A stretch of 64,000 nucleotides of DNA from Ziziphus jujuba (GCF_031755915.1 NC_083390.1:18507001-18571000); one strand, 5' to 3'. Numbered from the stretch's first letter, positions 50,416 through 63,317 are shown. The notes: generated by a model from the letters alone, not told the origin. Program-made: numbers and translations.

Positions 50416-52748
50416 TACGTTTTGAAAATGTTCTTTCAAACCTATAACATGTTTCATTTGCTGTCACAGTTGAATTTATGAAGATCGGTTAATGATTGTT
50501 CCCTTCCTTGGAAAAATGATACTCAGGAGCTTTCACCTCCATGTCTCCGCTTTTTCTCTTCCCTCTCTTCAGAATCGCTTCCTCTGGTGACGTTGCACAA
50601 TTTTAAATGGACGATGTCATCTCCCTTGTTATGGGAAGTTTCATACTTGCTCTCACGGTTGACCATTATAACATCCATAGACGCTTGGCTCTCAATGTTA
50701 GAATTTTCAAAATACCTCTTCTCTTCATTTCCTTTTTTATCTTTTACATATATGTATATATATATATATATATACAAGTAGCCCAAAATTTCGTAGCATT
50801 TGATATATGAAAACCAAGATGAACCCATCTATGCTTCAAGCATTCTCATTATATATTCAGATTAAAATAATTAGATATTCACATGAAAATAAATACATAA
50901 ACGAACCCAAAAAAAAAAAATCCTGGCATGTATTAAACTTTGATGCTTGTTTTTCTTTCTTTACAAAAAAAGGAACTGACCGCTTTCACTAGAAAAGAAA
51001 AATAGAGGAACTGACCTCCAGTAATTATATATGTTACAATCAAAATTGTGCTACAGATTGATTGCCAAGGACATATATGCAATGTTGGAAACTGTGATTA
51101 GTGACTGCAGTTTTAACCTGTTTCCTTATTCAGCTCTACTGGTGCTTTGGACCGTCCACCATGTTCCAATTTGTATGAAGGCCTTTGCTTTGTTTTCGGT
51201 CATGAAAAAAGTACTTGCCCTTCTTGTATAATTTCCTCACTCTTTCAGTAGATAAGCTATGAAAATCTTCATTTGAAGGACATTTTGAAGTTTGGAAAAT
51301 ATGCTAATCTTACAAGGCCACAAGATCTTTGACAACTGGCAGGGCTTTGCAAAAGCTGTCCCAATATAATTTAAATTTGCCAATGCACGTCCATATTAGT
51401 CTCCAGATAATTAAACTTCAACCAAAAGCCCATTCCTCCTGTTGGGAAAAACTTTCGTGAATAAGAAGCCTTGCTGTTTATCATTCTTTATATTCTTGTT
51501 GATATGATTTTCAAGTATTCAATTAGTGTACAACATAGTTTGTATTAGGACTATAATTAAAATCATCCTAATATCCAGATTAAGTAAATATATAAAGGAA
51601 GAGCATTGGATCGTCCCTTATAGGCGAATTAAGTAAGCGATGTCCCTAAAAGTCTGGCATATATATTTTAAGAGCATGGCAATTATTGAAATACTACAAA
51701 ATATCACCGTGAGTTTTTGAAAACTGGACTTGGATCTTCCCCCATAAAGCACAATCATTAAGCTATCGATATATGACGTCAACAAAAGGATCTTGGATAG
51801 TTGGACTATATTTAATGATAAATGTTACTATACATTTACTTTCTATTTCAAACGCTCAATATGCTAAAGAAAAAAAAAAATGCTAAAGAAAAAGAAAATG
51901 CAAAAAAGAAAAAGAAAAAGAAACCACTCTATATCGTATATATAATATTCAGATCATTATAAAATAAAAATGTGGCATCATTCAACAATATGGTTCTTCG
52001 TGAGCTCCGTGTTAGCTTTGTAATTTGAAGGGCATCATTTAACAATTAATATGGTTTTTATTTATTTATTTATTTTTCTCTCCTTTTTATTCTGATCTAG
52101 GATATGGAGGAGTCAGAACTCAATATCATTATGTGATGAATAGGATATGCCTCTAATCATTTTCAAAATTTATTTTTTAATTAATATATGTATGTTATGT
52201 AGAAACATTGATACGATGTAACAAAAAGGCTATAATTAGCGGTTACCGACCACGGCCAATCAGAGACCCTTTTTCTTTTTATTTTATTTTTTATTTTTTG
52301 GTGTTTGGCTGAGAAAAAGAATAACAATGTCAAATAAATTACCATTTTCGATCTCTTCTGCATGTTTACAACAATGCCATCGAAAACATTTGTTTCTAAT
52401 TCAAGCTAGCAAAATAATTTTTTTGTTCAAACTATTCTAATGATAAAGAGAAGAAACACTCGTAAAAGTTTGATTTTTCTTTTCATAAATATATTGACTT
52501 AGATTTCTAGGTAATTGAGAAAAATTAAAATTCATTATGAGTAAATAAGTAATTATACAATTATATTCATTATTATTGATATTAAAAGAAAACAACACAA
52601 AACAATGTCACTTATTATAAATTGATTAGAATCATTTACACATTAAAAAAAAAAAAAAAGAAGGATAAATTTTGTTTGAATTATTAGAAATAATTTATAT
52701 GGCATTATTGTAAACATGTGAAAGAAAATAATTACTTTAGAAGTGAAT
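50416..52748. other. Region between the HSP20 pseudogene and element B
   Basis: An open frame of 101 codons (50828-50523, minus) is partly created by (TA)n and unrecognised. The part at 51560-52270 is the partner of the segmental duplication at 42290-43130. The rest is AT-rich. Confidence 0.55.
51560..52270 (+). repeat. Segmental duplication, copy 2 (partner 42290-43130)
   Basis: This block is in the same orientation as copy 1, which lies 0.4-1.2 kb downstream of the intact VIT gene. No VIT coding sequence is recognisable immediately upstream of this copy. Confidence 0.8.
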
Positions 52749-55659
52749 TGTAACACCCCGACCCAAACCACATTTGAATTCGTGCATGTTGACCGAGGTT
52801 GACCGTTGACCGAGTGGGTCAAAAGTTGATTTTTTGTTCCAGTTGAAATTTCTAGTTGACCATGGTACCGTGGCGAAGTGCATGATTCCCTGAGTTCGTA
52901 GACTAGTAGCACGTCGAAAACGGAGCTACGGTTTGAAAGTTATGGGCAAAACAAGTCGAGGTGCAAACTGGCCAAAAGGTGCCGGGAGTTGACTTTTTCT
53001 TATTGTGTAATTTTGTTTTGACTTTTGTATGGTTGTAAGGTACTCGTCGATATGAGTTCATAGACTAGCGGCACGCTTAAATTGGACATCTGGTTAAAAA
53101 GTTATGCATGTTTGAAGTTCGCCGGATACCGTAATATTTTATTATATCTGGCTTAAGTGCACAGTAATGCCATGTGTCATCACCTGATTGGTCCATGTGG
53201 GTGAACAGTGTCACTCACGGTGGCTTTTATTTGGCAAAAACACTGGGGAGGAGAGAGAGGAGAGAGAGAGGGAGAGAGAAACGACCGGCCGCCGAAAATC
53301 GTCAAATTTTCCGGTCGATCCTTGCTACACGCACCGGCCAAACGGGAGTGCCTTCCCATTTCTGGCCGAACCCCAAAACCTCACTACCGTCTGTCGCCGA
53401 ACGTGCCCAGACCGAGCCAGCGAAGCTCGGCGGCGATTTTTCCCCTCCACCGCCAGCCACCGCCGTTGACCTGTTTCCGACCACTTTTAAGCCACACGCG
53501 CCTAACCAGTCTCTCACCCGTGGGGATTCCGGCCTACCCACCAAATTTCACGGCCACCGGACCTCCGACGCGCTGGGATCGAAGCATTTTCCGGCGAGAC
53601 GCAGAAAATCTTCAAACCCCAATCTCTTCGCCGTCCGGCCTCTGTTTGCCTCACCGCCGGTTCTGTTGGAATCCTCTCCCCTCGATCTACAAAACCCCCA
53701 AAAATCTCAGCCAACGGCCACCGCACGCGCCGCCGCGGGTGACAGTTGCAGGTGACCGCGGCGGCTCGCCAGAAGTCACTGTTCCGGCGAGTACCCAGTT
53801 GCACCGCCGGTCCCTGTCCACTGATTCCGACCTCCTGAATCCAAATCCGGCATCCTTTTCCTCCAATTTGCGACGGTTTGGGAGAATTGAGGAGTCGAAT
53901 CCCAAAAGCTTTCCAGCGAGATTCCAGCCACCTCGAGTCCGATCTCCGGGAAGTAAGACCGAATCCGTGATCCTCATCACTCAAGCTTCGATTCGGTATA
54001 TTATTCGTAATTTTTAGTTGTTGTTTGTGTTCGCTCCTCGGGTACCCATTTGGGAGTTACCCGATTAAAATATTAATATAATTGGTTGGTGTACTGTGGA
54101 TGTTTTAGGTGCGCGTGCGAGTAGTGGAGTTGATCCTGTGGAGGATTTTAGCTGATCTACGCGCTTAAGGTGAGTGATCCACTTTTAAAAATATTTTGGA
54201 GCAATTAATTATATTTAATTGGTGTTTAATTGGTATTTGAATTATGCTCATGTGGTGCAATTTAATTATGATTTTATTGTGACTTAATTTCATTTATTAT
54301 GCATGAGCAAGGTATTTTCAGTAATAAATCGTATGTGGTTTTAAATATTATTTTTTGGCATAATTGGTTTAAATATTTTGAGAAAATATTTGTTTGGTTT
54401 AATTTTTATAATTATGCCCATGGTATTTTATTTGTTGAACTTTGTGTTATGAGAAAAATTATTATTTTATTGTTATCGATGCTTTCGTACCGGGTTTGTT
54501 AAAGGAAAATATGTGGGATGGTAAATGTGAAAATTGGTATATTTCCCACGGTGATTTTGGAAAAACGGTACGGTTATAATTAATTTAATAATTATTTTAG
54601 AGGCATTCATACAGTATTGGTGTTCTGGTGTATATGTGGTTAGCGCGCAAGTATTATGTCTCCCGTGAGTTGCCATTGGACCATGGGTAGGCAAGTTTGA
54701 TATTGGCCACAGCCGCCCCCCTCCTTGGCCGGGATGACGGTTTCAGCAGCGGTACTGTCGGGATGCCGAAGTGCGGTTTGCAAGTTTCTCTCTTTAATCT
54801 CCCCGCCAGTCGGTGCTCAGGACGCTGGGTATCGGAGGGCATCACTGGTATATGGTGTGGTGCGTCAAGTGTAAATTTTCAAATAAAATTTCAAACCCCA
54901 AAGTGTTCAAAAGCTATTTATTATATTTATCTACATTTTAATTACATTTGGGGTATTTATTTATTTATTGTTTATTAAGTTGTTTGATCCCTTGGTTTTC
55001 GGGAAATACGAATATCGGATTTTGTGAAAATGTTTTAAAAAGGGAACATTTCCAACGGAGTGATTAGTGAGAGTTTTGAAAGAAATTATTATGTTCAACT
55101 GTTATTATTTATTTACCTATTTAATTGCTGGTATTAATTAAATTCCCTTATTTGTTATATTATTACTATTAAAAGTGTTCAATAGCTAGGGTCGCTCACT
55201 GAGATGATTAGCATCTCACGTTTTTAAATTCCGTTCCCTTAGGTGCAAGGGGTGGTAGGCGTTCTTCCGGAGCGAACCAAATCCCCGCCGCTATCGTGTT
55301 TCGAGAAGTACTTTTGTACTCATTCATTTCAATTGTATTATTTCTTTCATGTTTGTTGTATTTTCTATCAAATAGCACTTCATGAAGCTCCATATACTGT
55401 TCTGGACACTTATGTATTATTTATGCACTGAATTATTGTTATTCCTGTGAAGTGCTGTAAAATTGTGGAATCAATTTGTAGTATTGTGGGAGGAATAAGA
55501 GGATGATTATAGAAGTGTGTTTTCAGTGCAGGTAATTTTTGGTAAATCCTACCCTTAGGGGAGGTACTGCCGTATTTTCCGTTGGAAGGTTTAATGGTAT
55601 TTCCCTGGGATCAGGGCTTGTCTAAGATTCCGGAGAGAAATTCTAGACAGGTCCTGACA
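52749..55659 (+). mobile_element. Solo-LTR-like element B (2911 bp), inverted relative to element A
   Basis: It starts TGTAACACCCCGACCC and ends GGTCCTGACA. It is flanked by GAAT on both sides (52745-52748 and 55660-55663), a 4-bp direct repeat. It aligns with the reverse strand of element A along its length: GTTGACCGAGGTTGACCG, GTGGCGAAGTGCA, GTAGCACGTCGAAAACGGAG near the left end, and CCGTTGGAAGGTT with TTCCCTGGGATCAGGGCT near the right. No retroelement protein is inside. Confidence 0.78.
53208..54017 (+). other. 269-codon open frame in element B
   Basis: This frame corresponds in position and orientation to the 263-codon frame of element A. Shared stretches are AYPPNFTATGPPTRWDRS, FRRDAENLQT, SDLLNPNP and RRFGRIEESNPK. 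No known domain was recognised. Other frames of the same GC-rich segment are also open, so coding status is doubtful. Confidence 0.4.
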
Positions 55660-55663
55660 GAAT

Positions 55664-56183
55664 CTATTTGGCTTTGTACGTTATAAAACTGTTGCTGGAA
55701 AAGTGAATTGGTAATTAAGATTAATTATGATTGGCGAGTGAGAAAATTAAGGCCCTGTTGTCAGCTTTACTTTCTCTTGGTAATGGCCGATGGGGAGCAA
55801 ATCACAAGTCATAAATCACAAATCTCAAGCTCATGGGGGTTGGGTCATTGGGCGGGTGTGAAGGTTCAATGAAACATCACACAAACTTTTGAATTTTATG
55901 TAGAACCAAAAAAAAAAACAATGGACCATACGTAGTATTATTGGACCCAAATTATGATATACGCTTTCTATATGTATGTTCTTTTAATTTTCTTTAATAA
56001 GCAGAAAAGTCACCAACAACCTTTTCAATTCCTTTACAATCCCCACCATTTCGTGCTACAAGACCATCTCAAGAGAGTGAGAAGAAAAAAAAAAAAAAAA
56101 TGCCTTCTGTATCATTGTTATATCATTGTTTTCTTACTTTAATTACTCATTTTCCCAAGAAAATTAATTAAATAGTTTTTCAA
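55664..56183. other. Spacer upstream of the VIT pseudogene
   Basis: No gene was recognised. It contains a poly-A run at about 56084-56100. It may include the former promoter and leader of the pseudogene. Confidence 0.5.
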
Positions 56184-56496
56184 ATGGGAGAAGAAAATGG
56201 GTTTGCAGACATAGAGACCAATTGCTTCTTCTGCGTGAAGAGAAGCATTTTACGTCTAGTGAAACCGTTTAGGACATCATAATTGGTGTATCGGACGGCC
56301 GCACTGTTCCGTTTGCCTTGGCGGCAGGTTTGTCCGGCGCCGATGTTACCTTCTCCATTATTCTCATTGCTGGCATTGGTAAAATTGCAACTATTATTAA
56401 TAATAATCTTTGGATTTTATTTTTTGATAAATTTTTTTTTTCAACTGCATCCATAAATTTCTGTATCATAGAATTTTCATAGATTTCTATATCTAG

Positions 56497-56538
<42 letters not shown>

Positions 56539-57442
56539 ATGAAATGGAGGTATCTTGCAGCGAAGAGTGAAGCTGATCACTATATGATAGAATTAAAAAG
56601 AGAACAAGATGAAATCATCGCCGTCCCTAAAATAGGTCTCCATATGATTCTAATTTTTTTATTTTTTATTTTTTGCTTTCCATAATTAAATTAATCAATT
56701 TGATTAAATAAATTTAAAATATATGCGACAAAATTTTAAAACTATATGTTAATGTTGAAGAACATTTTAAGCAGAGGCTGTGGAAGTTGCAGAAATATTG
56801 GCACAATATGGGGCAGAACAACATAAATATGGGCCAACGGTGAATGCTTTTAGGAGGGACTCTGAAGCATGGGTAGATTACATAATGAAGTAAATATATG
56901 AATTAATTTCATAAATATGTATAGATATACAATAATTTTTAGCTTCCAATTACATATGATCTGTGAGATTTTTCATTTGAATTGTATAAAATCAAGCGTG
57001 ATACTCCCCCATTATAAATTGGACGACCACTTGAGGAGTATAATAATATTTTAGACACATGTATTTAATTAATCTTAGAAAATAAATTGATAATTATATT
57101 TTTAATTAAATTACTGATAATTAAAAAAATGGTATTCTAGAAATCTGAACTGGGACTGGAGAAACCAGATCGATTGAGAGTTATACAGAGTGCATTAGCA
57201 ATTGCTATGTGTTACATAACAGGAGGGATAATGCCACTGCTGCCATACATGGTGATTTCAGTGGCAAGGGAGGCTGTGGTGGCGTATCCGTGGTAATAAC
57301 AACAACAGCATGGCTAATTTTTGGTTTTGCCAAGGGATATTTCACCAATGACCAGCCCTTCAAGATTGCTTTGCAGACTGCCTTCACTGGTGCCATTGCT
57401 GCTGCTGCTGCTTATGCCATTGCTAAGATTTTCGGAGCATAA
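56184..57442 (+). pseudogene. Vacuolar iron transporter (VIT1-type) pseudogene
   Basis: All four exons of the VIT gene are recognisable at 56184-56374 (truncated), 56550-56635, 56775-56889 and about 57141-57442. Exons 2 and 3 keep the exact lengths (86 and 115 nt) of the intact copy at 40662. Damage in exon 1 includes frame-breaking deletions after FADIE and a TAG where the intact copy has Arg in VVRDIIIG. A deletion also removes the end of the exon with its donor, and with it the metal-pathway Met of the family. Exon 4 has a shifted acceptor and a frameshift near REAVVAYPW. The C-terminus still reads LIFGFAKGYFTNDQPFK and AAAAYAIAKIFGA. It cannot make a transporter. Confidence 0.93.
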
Positions 57443-57815
57443 ATTAAAATCTATTATTTTCTTAATTATATTTAAAAAAAAAAAAGGGTATAGGGGCATA
57501 TATGTATCATTACCGGTAATCAAATGTGGTTATTTTCTTGTTTCTACTGCTTATGTTTAATATCTATGTATGTTTGTGAGTAATCAGTCGGTCCAAATAT
57601 ATTTTATTTGCTTGTCTTATACCTTCAATGTATAAATAAACAATAATCATGATTAATTTTAGTGTCAGTAAAAAAAAATTGTGATTAATTTTTTAAAATT
57701 GTTTCAATTTATCAACATTAATTAAAACATCATAATTAAAAACAAAATCTATAAAAAAATTCATATTTTGATTTTTTTTTTTTTTTTAATTCTTGTAAGA
57801 TTTTAAACTCAATTC

Positions 57816-57817
<2 letters not shown>

Positions 57818-57849
<32 letters not shown>
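57818..57849 (+). repeat. (TA)n microsatellite
   Basis: About 32 nt of uninterrupted alternating T and A. Confidence 0.9.
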
Positions 57850-57853
<4 letters not shown>

Positions 57854-58637
57854 TTTTACCTGGAATGTCACTACAGAAGACCAAATACATCACCCTGTTT
57901 GAAAGCTGGAAAGGGGGGGAATTATGCGATCGTTCTTTGTATTAAGGTTTTTTTACTAATCTTTATGATAAAAATTTTTAGCTTTTCATATTTTATTCAC
58001 TGTTAGATTAAACCATTTCAATTTCAATGTTCACGATGATTTAGTGGACTATTTAATATATTTTTATTATTAACTATTTCAAAATAGAATCAGTAAAATT
58101 ATATATAACAGTATTAATTTAATCTGTTATATCAAAACTATATATATATATGTAAGAAAAATATATATTTGTATAATTTTTTTCGTACGCAGAAAATTCC
58201 AGAAGAATTTTAAAACACTGATAAAGAGGGCTTATTTTTAGACTCTCTCTATATTTGTATATATATTATTGTTATGTAAGAGTATCTTTTTCATTTGTCA
58301 TTTCAAAATGCAGTAGAGTTGGAAAAAAGTTGTATTTCATCAAATTGTCCTTTATTTGAAAATATTACCTATTTTCTACCTTTAATTCAAATATCTTGCC
58401 CAGTGCCAAAGCTAATTGTTTTTAATAATTTGCCCCAGATTCGGACTTTCAAAAATATGCCCGATCCGTTGACCCTGGTGGGCCAAACTATCTGGCTCGC
58501 ACAAGTAAAACCCGACCTACTTCAGAAGACTAGATTCCAAAAGAAGATAATTCATCACACGGATAGAGACAATTCACAAGAGACTACTATTAGACACTTT
58601 GATTTCTACAACACAAATCGGTTGTGCTCATTACCCA

Positions 58638-58638
<1 letters not shown>

Positions 58639-58671
<33 letters not shown>
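58639..58671 (+). repeat. Poly-A tract (~33 A)
   Basis: A long A run follows the mixed-composition open frame at 58295. It could be the tail of a retroposed sequence, though no target-site duplication was confirmed. Confidence 0.8.
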
Positions 58672-58673
<2 letters not shown>

Positions 58674-59264
58674 TTGTGCTTTCTTCAGCTAGCTATCTTT
58701 TTCCTTTTTTTTTTTTTTAACGGCTTCTAGCCCTTCCCAATTTGTTTTCCATAATCCATAAATTGTGTTTGTCTTTTATTATAAATGCTAGAAAAATAAA
58801 TAACTTATTCATGGATATGAATTCTTAACTTGTTTTCAGCAAGTTTCTTCTAAAATAATATATATATATATAATAATTATTCAGGATATCTTAATTTTAT
58901 AATTTTATAAAATCAAGATACAGTAAAAAAAATTTAGACTGAAATGAAAATGACTAATTTATCACTATTGGTTTTAACTGTATCATGATTTTTTAAAATC
59001 AAAACATCTTAAATTTTTAAAAACTAGATATTCTAATTGAATCAGAACTATATATATATATATATATATATATATGAATATATATAACGAGATTCAAATC
59101 AATTCTTAATATCAAAACATTTTCAACTCTGGATTGCTTTAATGATTTAAATTTAAAATTATATTAATTAATTATTGAAATTCGATAAAGTTTATTTTTT
59201 TTAAATAGAATTTTAAATTTTACTGCATCATTAAATTTATATTTGATTTTTTCTTTTATTTATT

Positions 59265-59900
59265 TATTGTGGAATGTTGGCTATTCTGGAAGTGGAGATG
59301 TAAATCTATCTTTAATGAATTTATTTTTTGCCTTTCAATCCTAGTGAAGTTATTAGTAACTATGCTTTGGATATGAATCTAGCTATTTAAAGTAATCAAC
59401 TTGGTCTGTTAAGTAGACTTGTTAGTTTAAATGGGAGTTTCCCAAAAAGGTTTTATGAGGTTAAATACTGATGACAGTTGTAAATTTGATTATAAAGTGG
59501 CTAAAACTGGAAAGGTTATCCATAGATAGAAAGGTAATTGGATCGTGAGTTCTATTGCTAATATTGGAAATGCCAATTTTATTTTAGCATAATTATGGGC
59601 TCTCTATTAGGGTTTTCAATTGGTTAAAAACAGAGGCTTTACGAAGAATACAATGGATCTAGATTTGGCTATCGTGATTAAATGGATAACTGCAAAGTTG
59701 TGATTAAACAAAATCGAGATTTTGTTGTTAATCATATTTTTGATGAATGATTATACTGTGGATGGGTTAGCTAATATTGGTTACCAATATAGTGTTGGGG
59801 TCTATGTTTTTGATAAAGTTCCAAAAGGTGGAAGTCATTTAGTGTATTAGGACAGTTTGAGAAAAATTTCTTCACATGTTATTGTAGGTTTTTGTAATTC
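59265..59900 (+). pseudogene. LINE (L1-type) RNase H domain remnant
   Basis: After WKWRCKSIFN, typical of the linker before the domain, the plus strand reads LNTDDS, then KGNWIVSSIANIGNANFILA, LWALY, GFQLVKNRGF, VIKWI and finally VDGLANIG with FDKVP. The same order occurs in the RNase H domain at the end of plant non-LTR retrotransposon polyproteins (LNTDG, AELWAL, ADGLAN). At least four in-frame stops are visible, one replacing the Glu of AELWAL. It is a dead fragment, with no reverse transcriptase part nearby. Confidence 0.75.
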
Positions 59901-61810
59901 TTTTTCTTTATTAATAAAAAAATTCATATTTGATCACCTTTTAAATTTTAAATTCTAATATTTAATTTAAACTTAAAATCTTTTAAATCAGTTGATATTA
60001 TACAAGTTGAATTAGCATTTCTACCAAGAGTTTAAGCTAATAGGAGGTACATTATCATTTCTTTTATACTTTTTTTAATTTTCTATAACAAGAGCTAATT
60101 AAGAAATTCTTAATATTAAAATCATCAAATTGTTCTGATGTAAACTTAACTCTTATTCTCTCTCTCTCTCACTATCTATCTATATATATATATATATGTT
60201 TAATTCTATAAAATTGCATCGCCTATGTAATATTATAAATATCTTTCTAGGAGCATCTTCAACAAATTTTTCATAAGTTTTATTTTCTCTACATTAAATA
60301 GAAATACTTTTTTTTTCATAATTTCATTAGACTTTTTAAATCAAAAGATTAAAATAAATCATGGGATTTTGTTTTTCATATGTAGAAAGTCCAACTCACT
60401 TCCTATATAAAACTTTTAATAAATTAATTTATTGTCCTATAAATTTTTATGGAAAATTATAATTTCGTATTTCTTTTTCTTAAGAGAAAAAAAAAACTAA
60501 ATCCTAATTGTACAATTATGGGGAAATATAAAATAATAATAATAGAAAATGCTATTAGAATCAGATAATAAATCTCACTTTTTATTTTTTTTAATTTTTA
60601 ATTTTTTTTATTTTTAAAATTATACTATTTAAAATGAAGAGCACTATTGCACATGCTAAGTGCAACATTCCAAAGAAAATTTATTTTTGCGATTTGAATG
60701 AACGTGCCTTATGAAAAAAAAAAAAAAAAGGAATCTACAAAAGTATGGGAATTAATATTAATTTACATACTTTTTAAGTTTTCTCAATAATAATAATAAT
60801 AATAATAATAATGATACAAACCAATACTCAAATGCTAAAAGATATCATCTATAAAATTTAATATTTTGTTCAAAAATTTATATCAATTAATATAATAATT
60901 GCAATATTGAACATGGCCTTTGAGATTCATTTTTTTTTTTTTAAACAAAAAACTTAAATTTATCTAATGTACTTGTGTAACCACAAGTTGAATAGATAAT
61001 TAATGCTTAAAAAATAAAATAAAATAGCAAATTAAAATGACCCAATTGAGCGCGACTTGTTGGAGTGCACAATATAGCACGAAACTATCCATATATATAA
61101 AAGAAATCCAAAAATAGGTCATTAATGCTATTGTCCTAGTTAATAATTAGACCAACAAAATTTGATTAAAACAAAAAATATACCTATTTGATCGATATAG
61201 TGAGTAGGTTTTGAGTTCGACAAGTTTCATATTTGATCTAGATCTATACCTATTTATTTGATCTTTGGTTTTTAGTTAATCTAAGGAAAAGTTCAAAGTT
61301 TTTCGGAGCTTTCTCTGAACTCATGCTATTCAATGAATCAAAACGTACCAAAACCATGCAAACTAAGCAATGGCCACAGCTTTTTAATTAACAAGTTTAG
61401 TACTCCAACTTACATTATCAAATCGCAAAACTTAAACCCATATGGATATATTCCCTTTACACCCATATAATATATACATATCTGTATAATAAATTTTATA
61501 GATTATTGGCCTCCTCCTTAATTGAATTTTACTATGCATCTTTACAGGTGCCAAAATTTAAAATGTATGGTATGTTAATATAATTTATTTTTACTTTAAT
61601 TAAATGAATATACACCTCCAAATCTAGAATTAAAAGTTTAAACCTAATAAATAGACTGAAATATATGCCACCTCAGTTATTTTTTTATGCCATCTCGATA
61701 TTAAGGACAGTTATACAAAAAGCTTATATTTAAAAAAACAAAAATGCTAAAATGAAATTCTATATAGAAGACACATGAGTTAATTACTAGTTTCTCCTCT
61801 ATATAATCTG

Positions 61811-61842
<32 letters not shown>

Positions 61843-61912
61843 TTCCCGTGTACATTCCTTTCCAACTAATTGATCTTCTTATCTGGTGTAAACTTTATCC
61901 GTCTCTTTCGCA

Positions 61913-61954
<42 letters not shown>

Positions 61955-63284
61955 TTTATAATAAGAAAAAACAAATAAACTCCCAAGTACCATTGTAATC
62001 TTTAATTTATTAACTGTAATAATAAATAATAGAGTTATCAAAATTTTTATTAAATAACATGGCAAACAATATGATAATATTATTTTTTTAAATCAATTGT
62101 TTATATGAATTTTATATAAATCTATCAACTAATAATATTTTAACACATCATTTTATATATATATTAAATATTTTAATGCTTTTATCATATTGTTGTGATA
62201 ATTTCTATATATATCATCAAATTGAAAGACTACATTACTATTATTAATTGATTTTTATTTAAATTTTAGTTAACTTTTTAAAATTGAAGAAGTAAAAATA
62301 AACCAATAGCATTTTGCCAATTAAATTAGTACTTTAAAACATCTCTAATGGTTTTATGACTTGTTTTGTAACATAAAGGTTGAAATGTTTACTTGATAGA
62401 CATTCAATCTAAAAGTTCTTTAATAATTTTACCTAAATTTCAATAAATTAATGCTATATATATATATATTATCAAAAAAATAATAATAACCGATAATTAT
62501 TTATTTATCTTCTAAAAGTAGACAGTTTTTTTTTTACTATATTTTATTTTTTGCCATATTAGCTTTGGAGACAAAGCCATTATAATGATGTTTTTTTTAA
62601 TTTGAAAATTTTGTTTATATTTCTAATGAAGAATATAACAAATCACAAAGGCGTTAAAGGATCCTTTTATATCCAAGTCCCGTAAGTATTTATCGCATTG
62701 CCTTATATGTGTGCCCTTGTGATACTCAATTGGAAATGGCTATTAATGTTTAAGATTTGATGCTAAAATATAATTTCTTATTTTATCTCAAAAAAGAAAA
62801 AAAAAATTGCCTTATATGTAATTTGTTGGTTCTCTATCTATGGGGTAACAACACATTACCCAAATCGACGTTGTTATCATTTGCACTTTGGCATCCAAAA
62901 TATAGATCTCATCACTTTGTCTTATAGACCATGTATTATATTTCAGTCAATTTAGTCTACTCATACAATTTTTTATATTAAATTAAACAAAATTACTCAT
63001 ACATATATGATCTAAAAAGTAAATTAAAATAGAATAAAACAGTTTTTAAAATTGAGTTACATGAGAGCTGTATATGATCAATTTATGCATTATTCAGCTT
63101 AATTGATAAAAAATTAATAGTTTTGTGATTAGTTTTGTAGTATAAAAAAGGCAGAGTGCAAAAGTAACATAGTTTTTTTTACTAGAAAATTTACTTACCA
63201 TTTATTCATTTTTTGGTTACATATTACGTATAAAAAAAGGGTGTACGGGTTCAACAACAAGAAGCAGCCTAGCAGCATATATGT
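59901..63284. other. AT-rich spacer upstream of the third VIT copy
   Basis: Very AT-rich, with (TA)n at 61811-61831, 61917-61949 and 62457-62470 and (AAT)n near 60787-60811. No gene or transposon terminus was recognised. Confidence 0.6.
61917..61949 (+). repeat. (TA)n microsatellite
   Basis: About 33 nt of uninterrupted alternating A and T. Confidence 0.9.
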
Positions 63285-63317
63285 CCAATGATTAGCGCAT
63301 TGGTTTCGCTTATAAAA
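63285..63317 (+). promoter_or_regulatory. Probable core promoter of the third VIT copy
   Basis: CCAAT (63285-63289) and its inverted form ATTGG (63299-63303) precede TATAAAA (63311-63317). The start codon is about 205 nt further on, after a CT-rich leader. This is judged by motif and spacing only. Confidence 0.5.

Larger units (their letters stand above)
57443..59260. other. AT-rich spacer after the VIT pseudogene
   Basis: (TA)n lies at about 57818-57849 and 59052-59073, with a ~33-nt poly-A run at 58639-58671. An open frame at 58295-58720 (+) has about 110 mixed-composition codons before running into poly-A, without a recognised relative. Confidence 0.55.
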
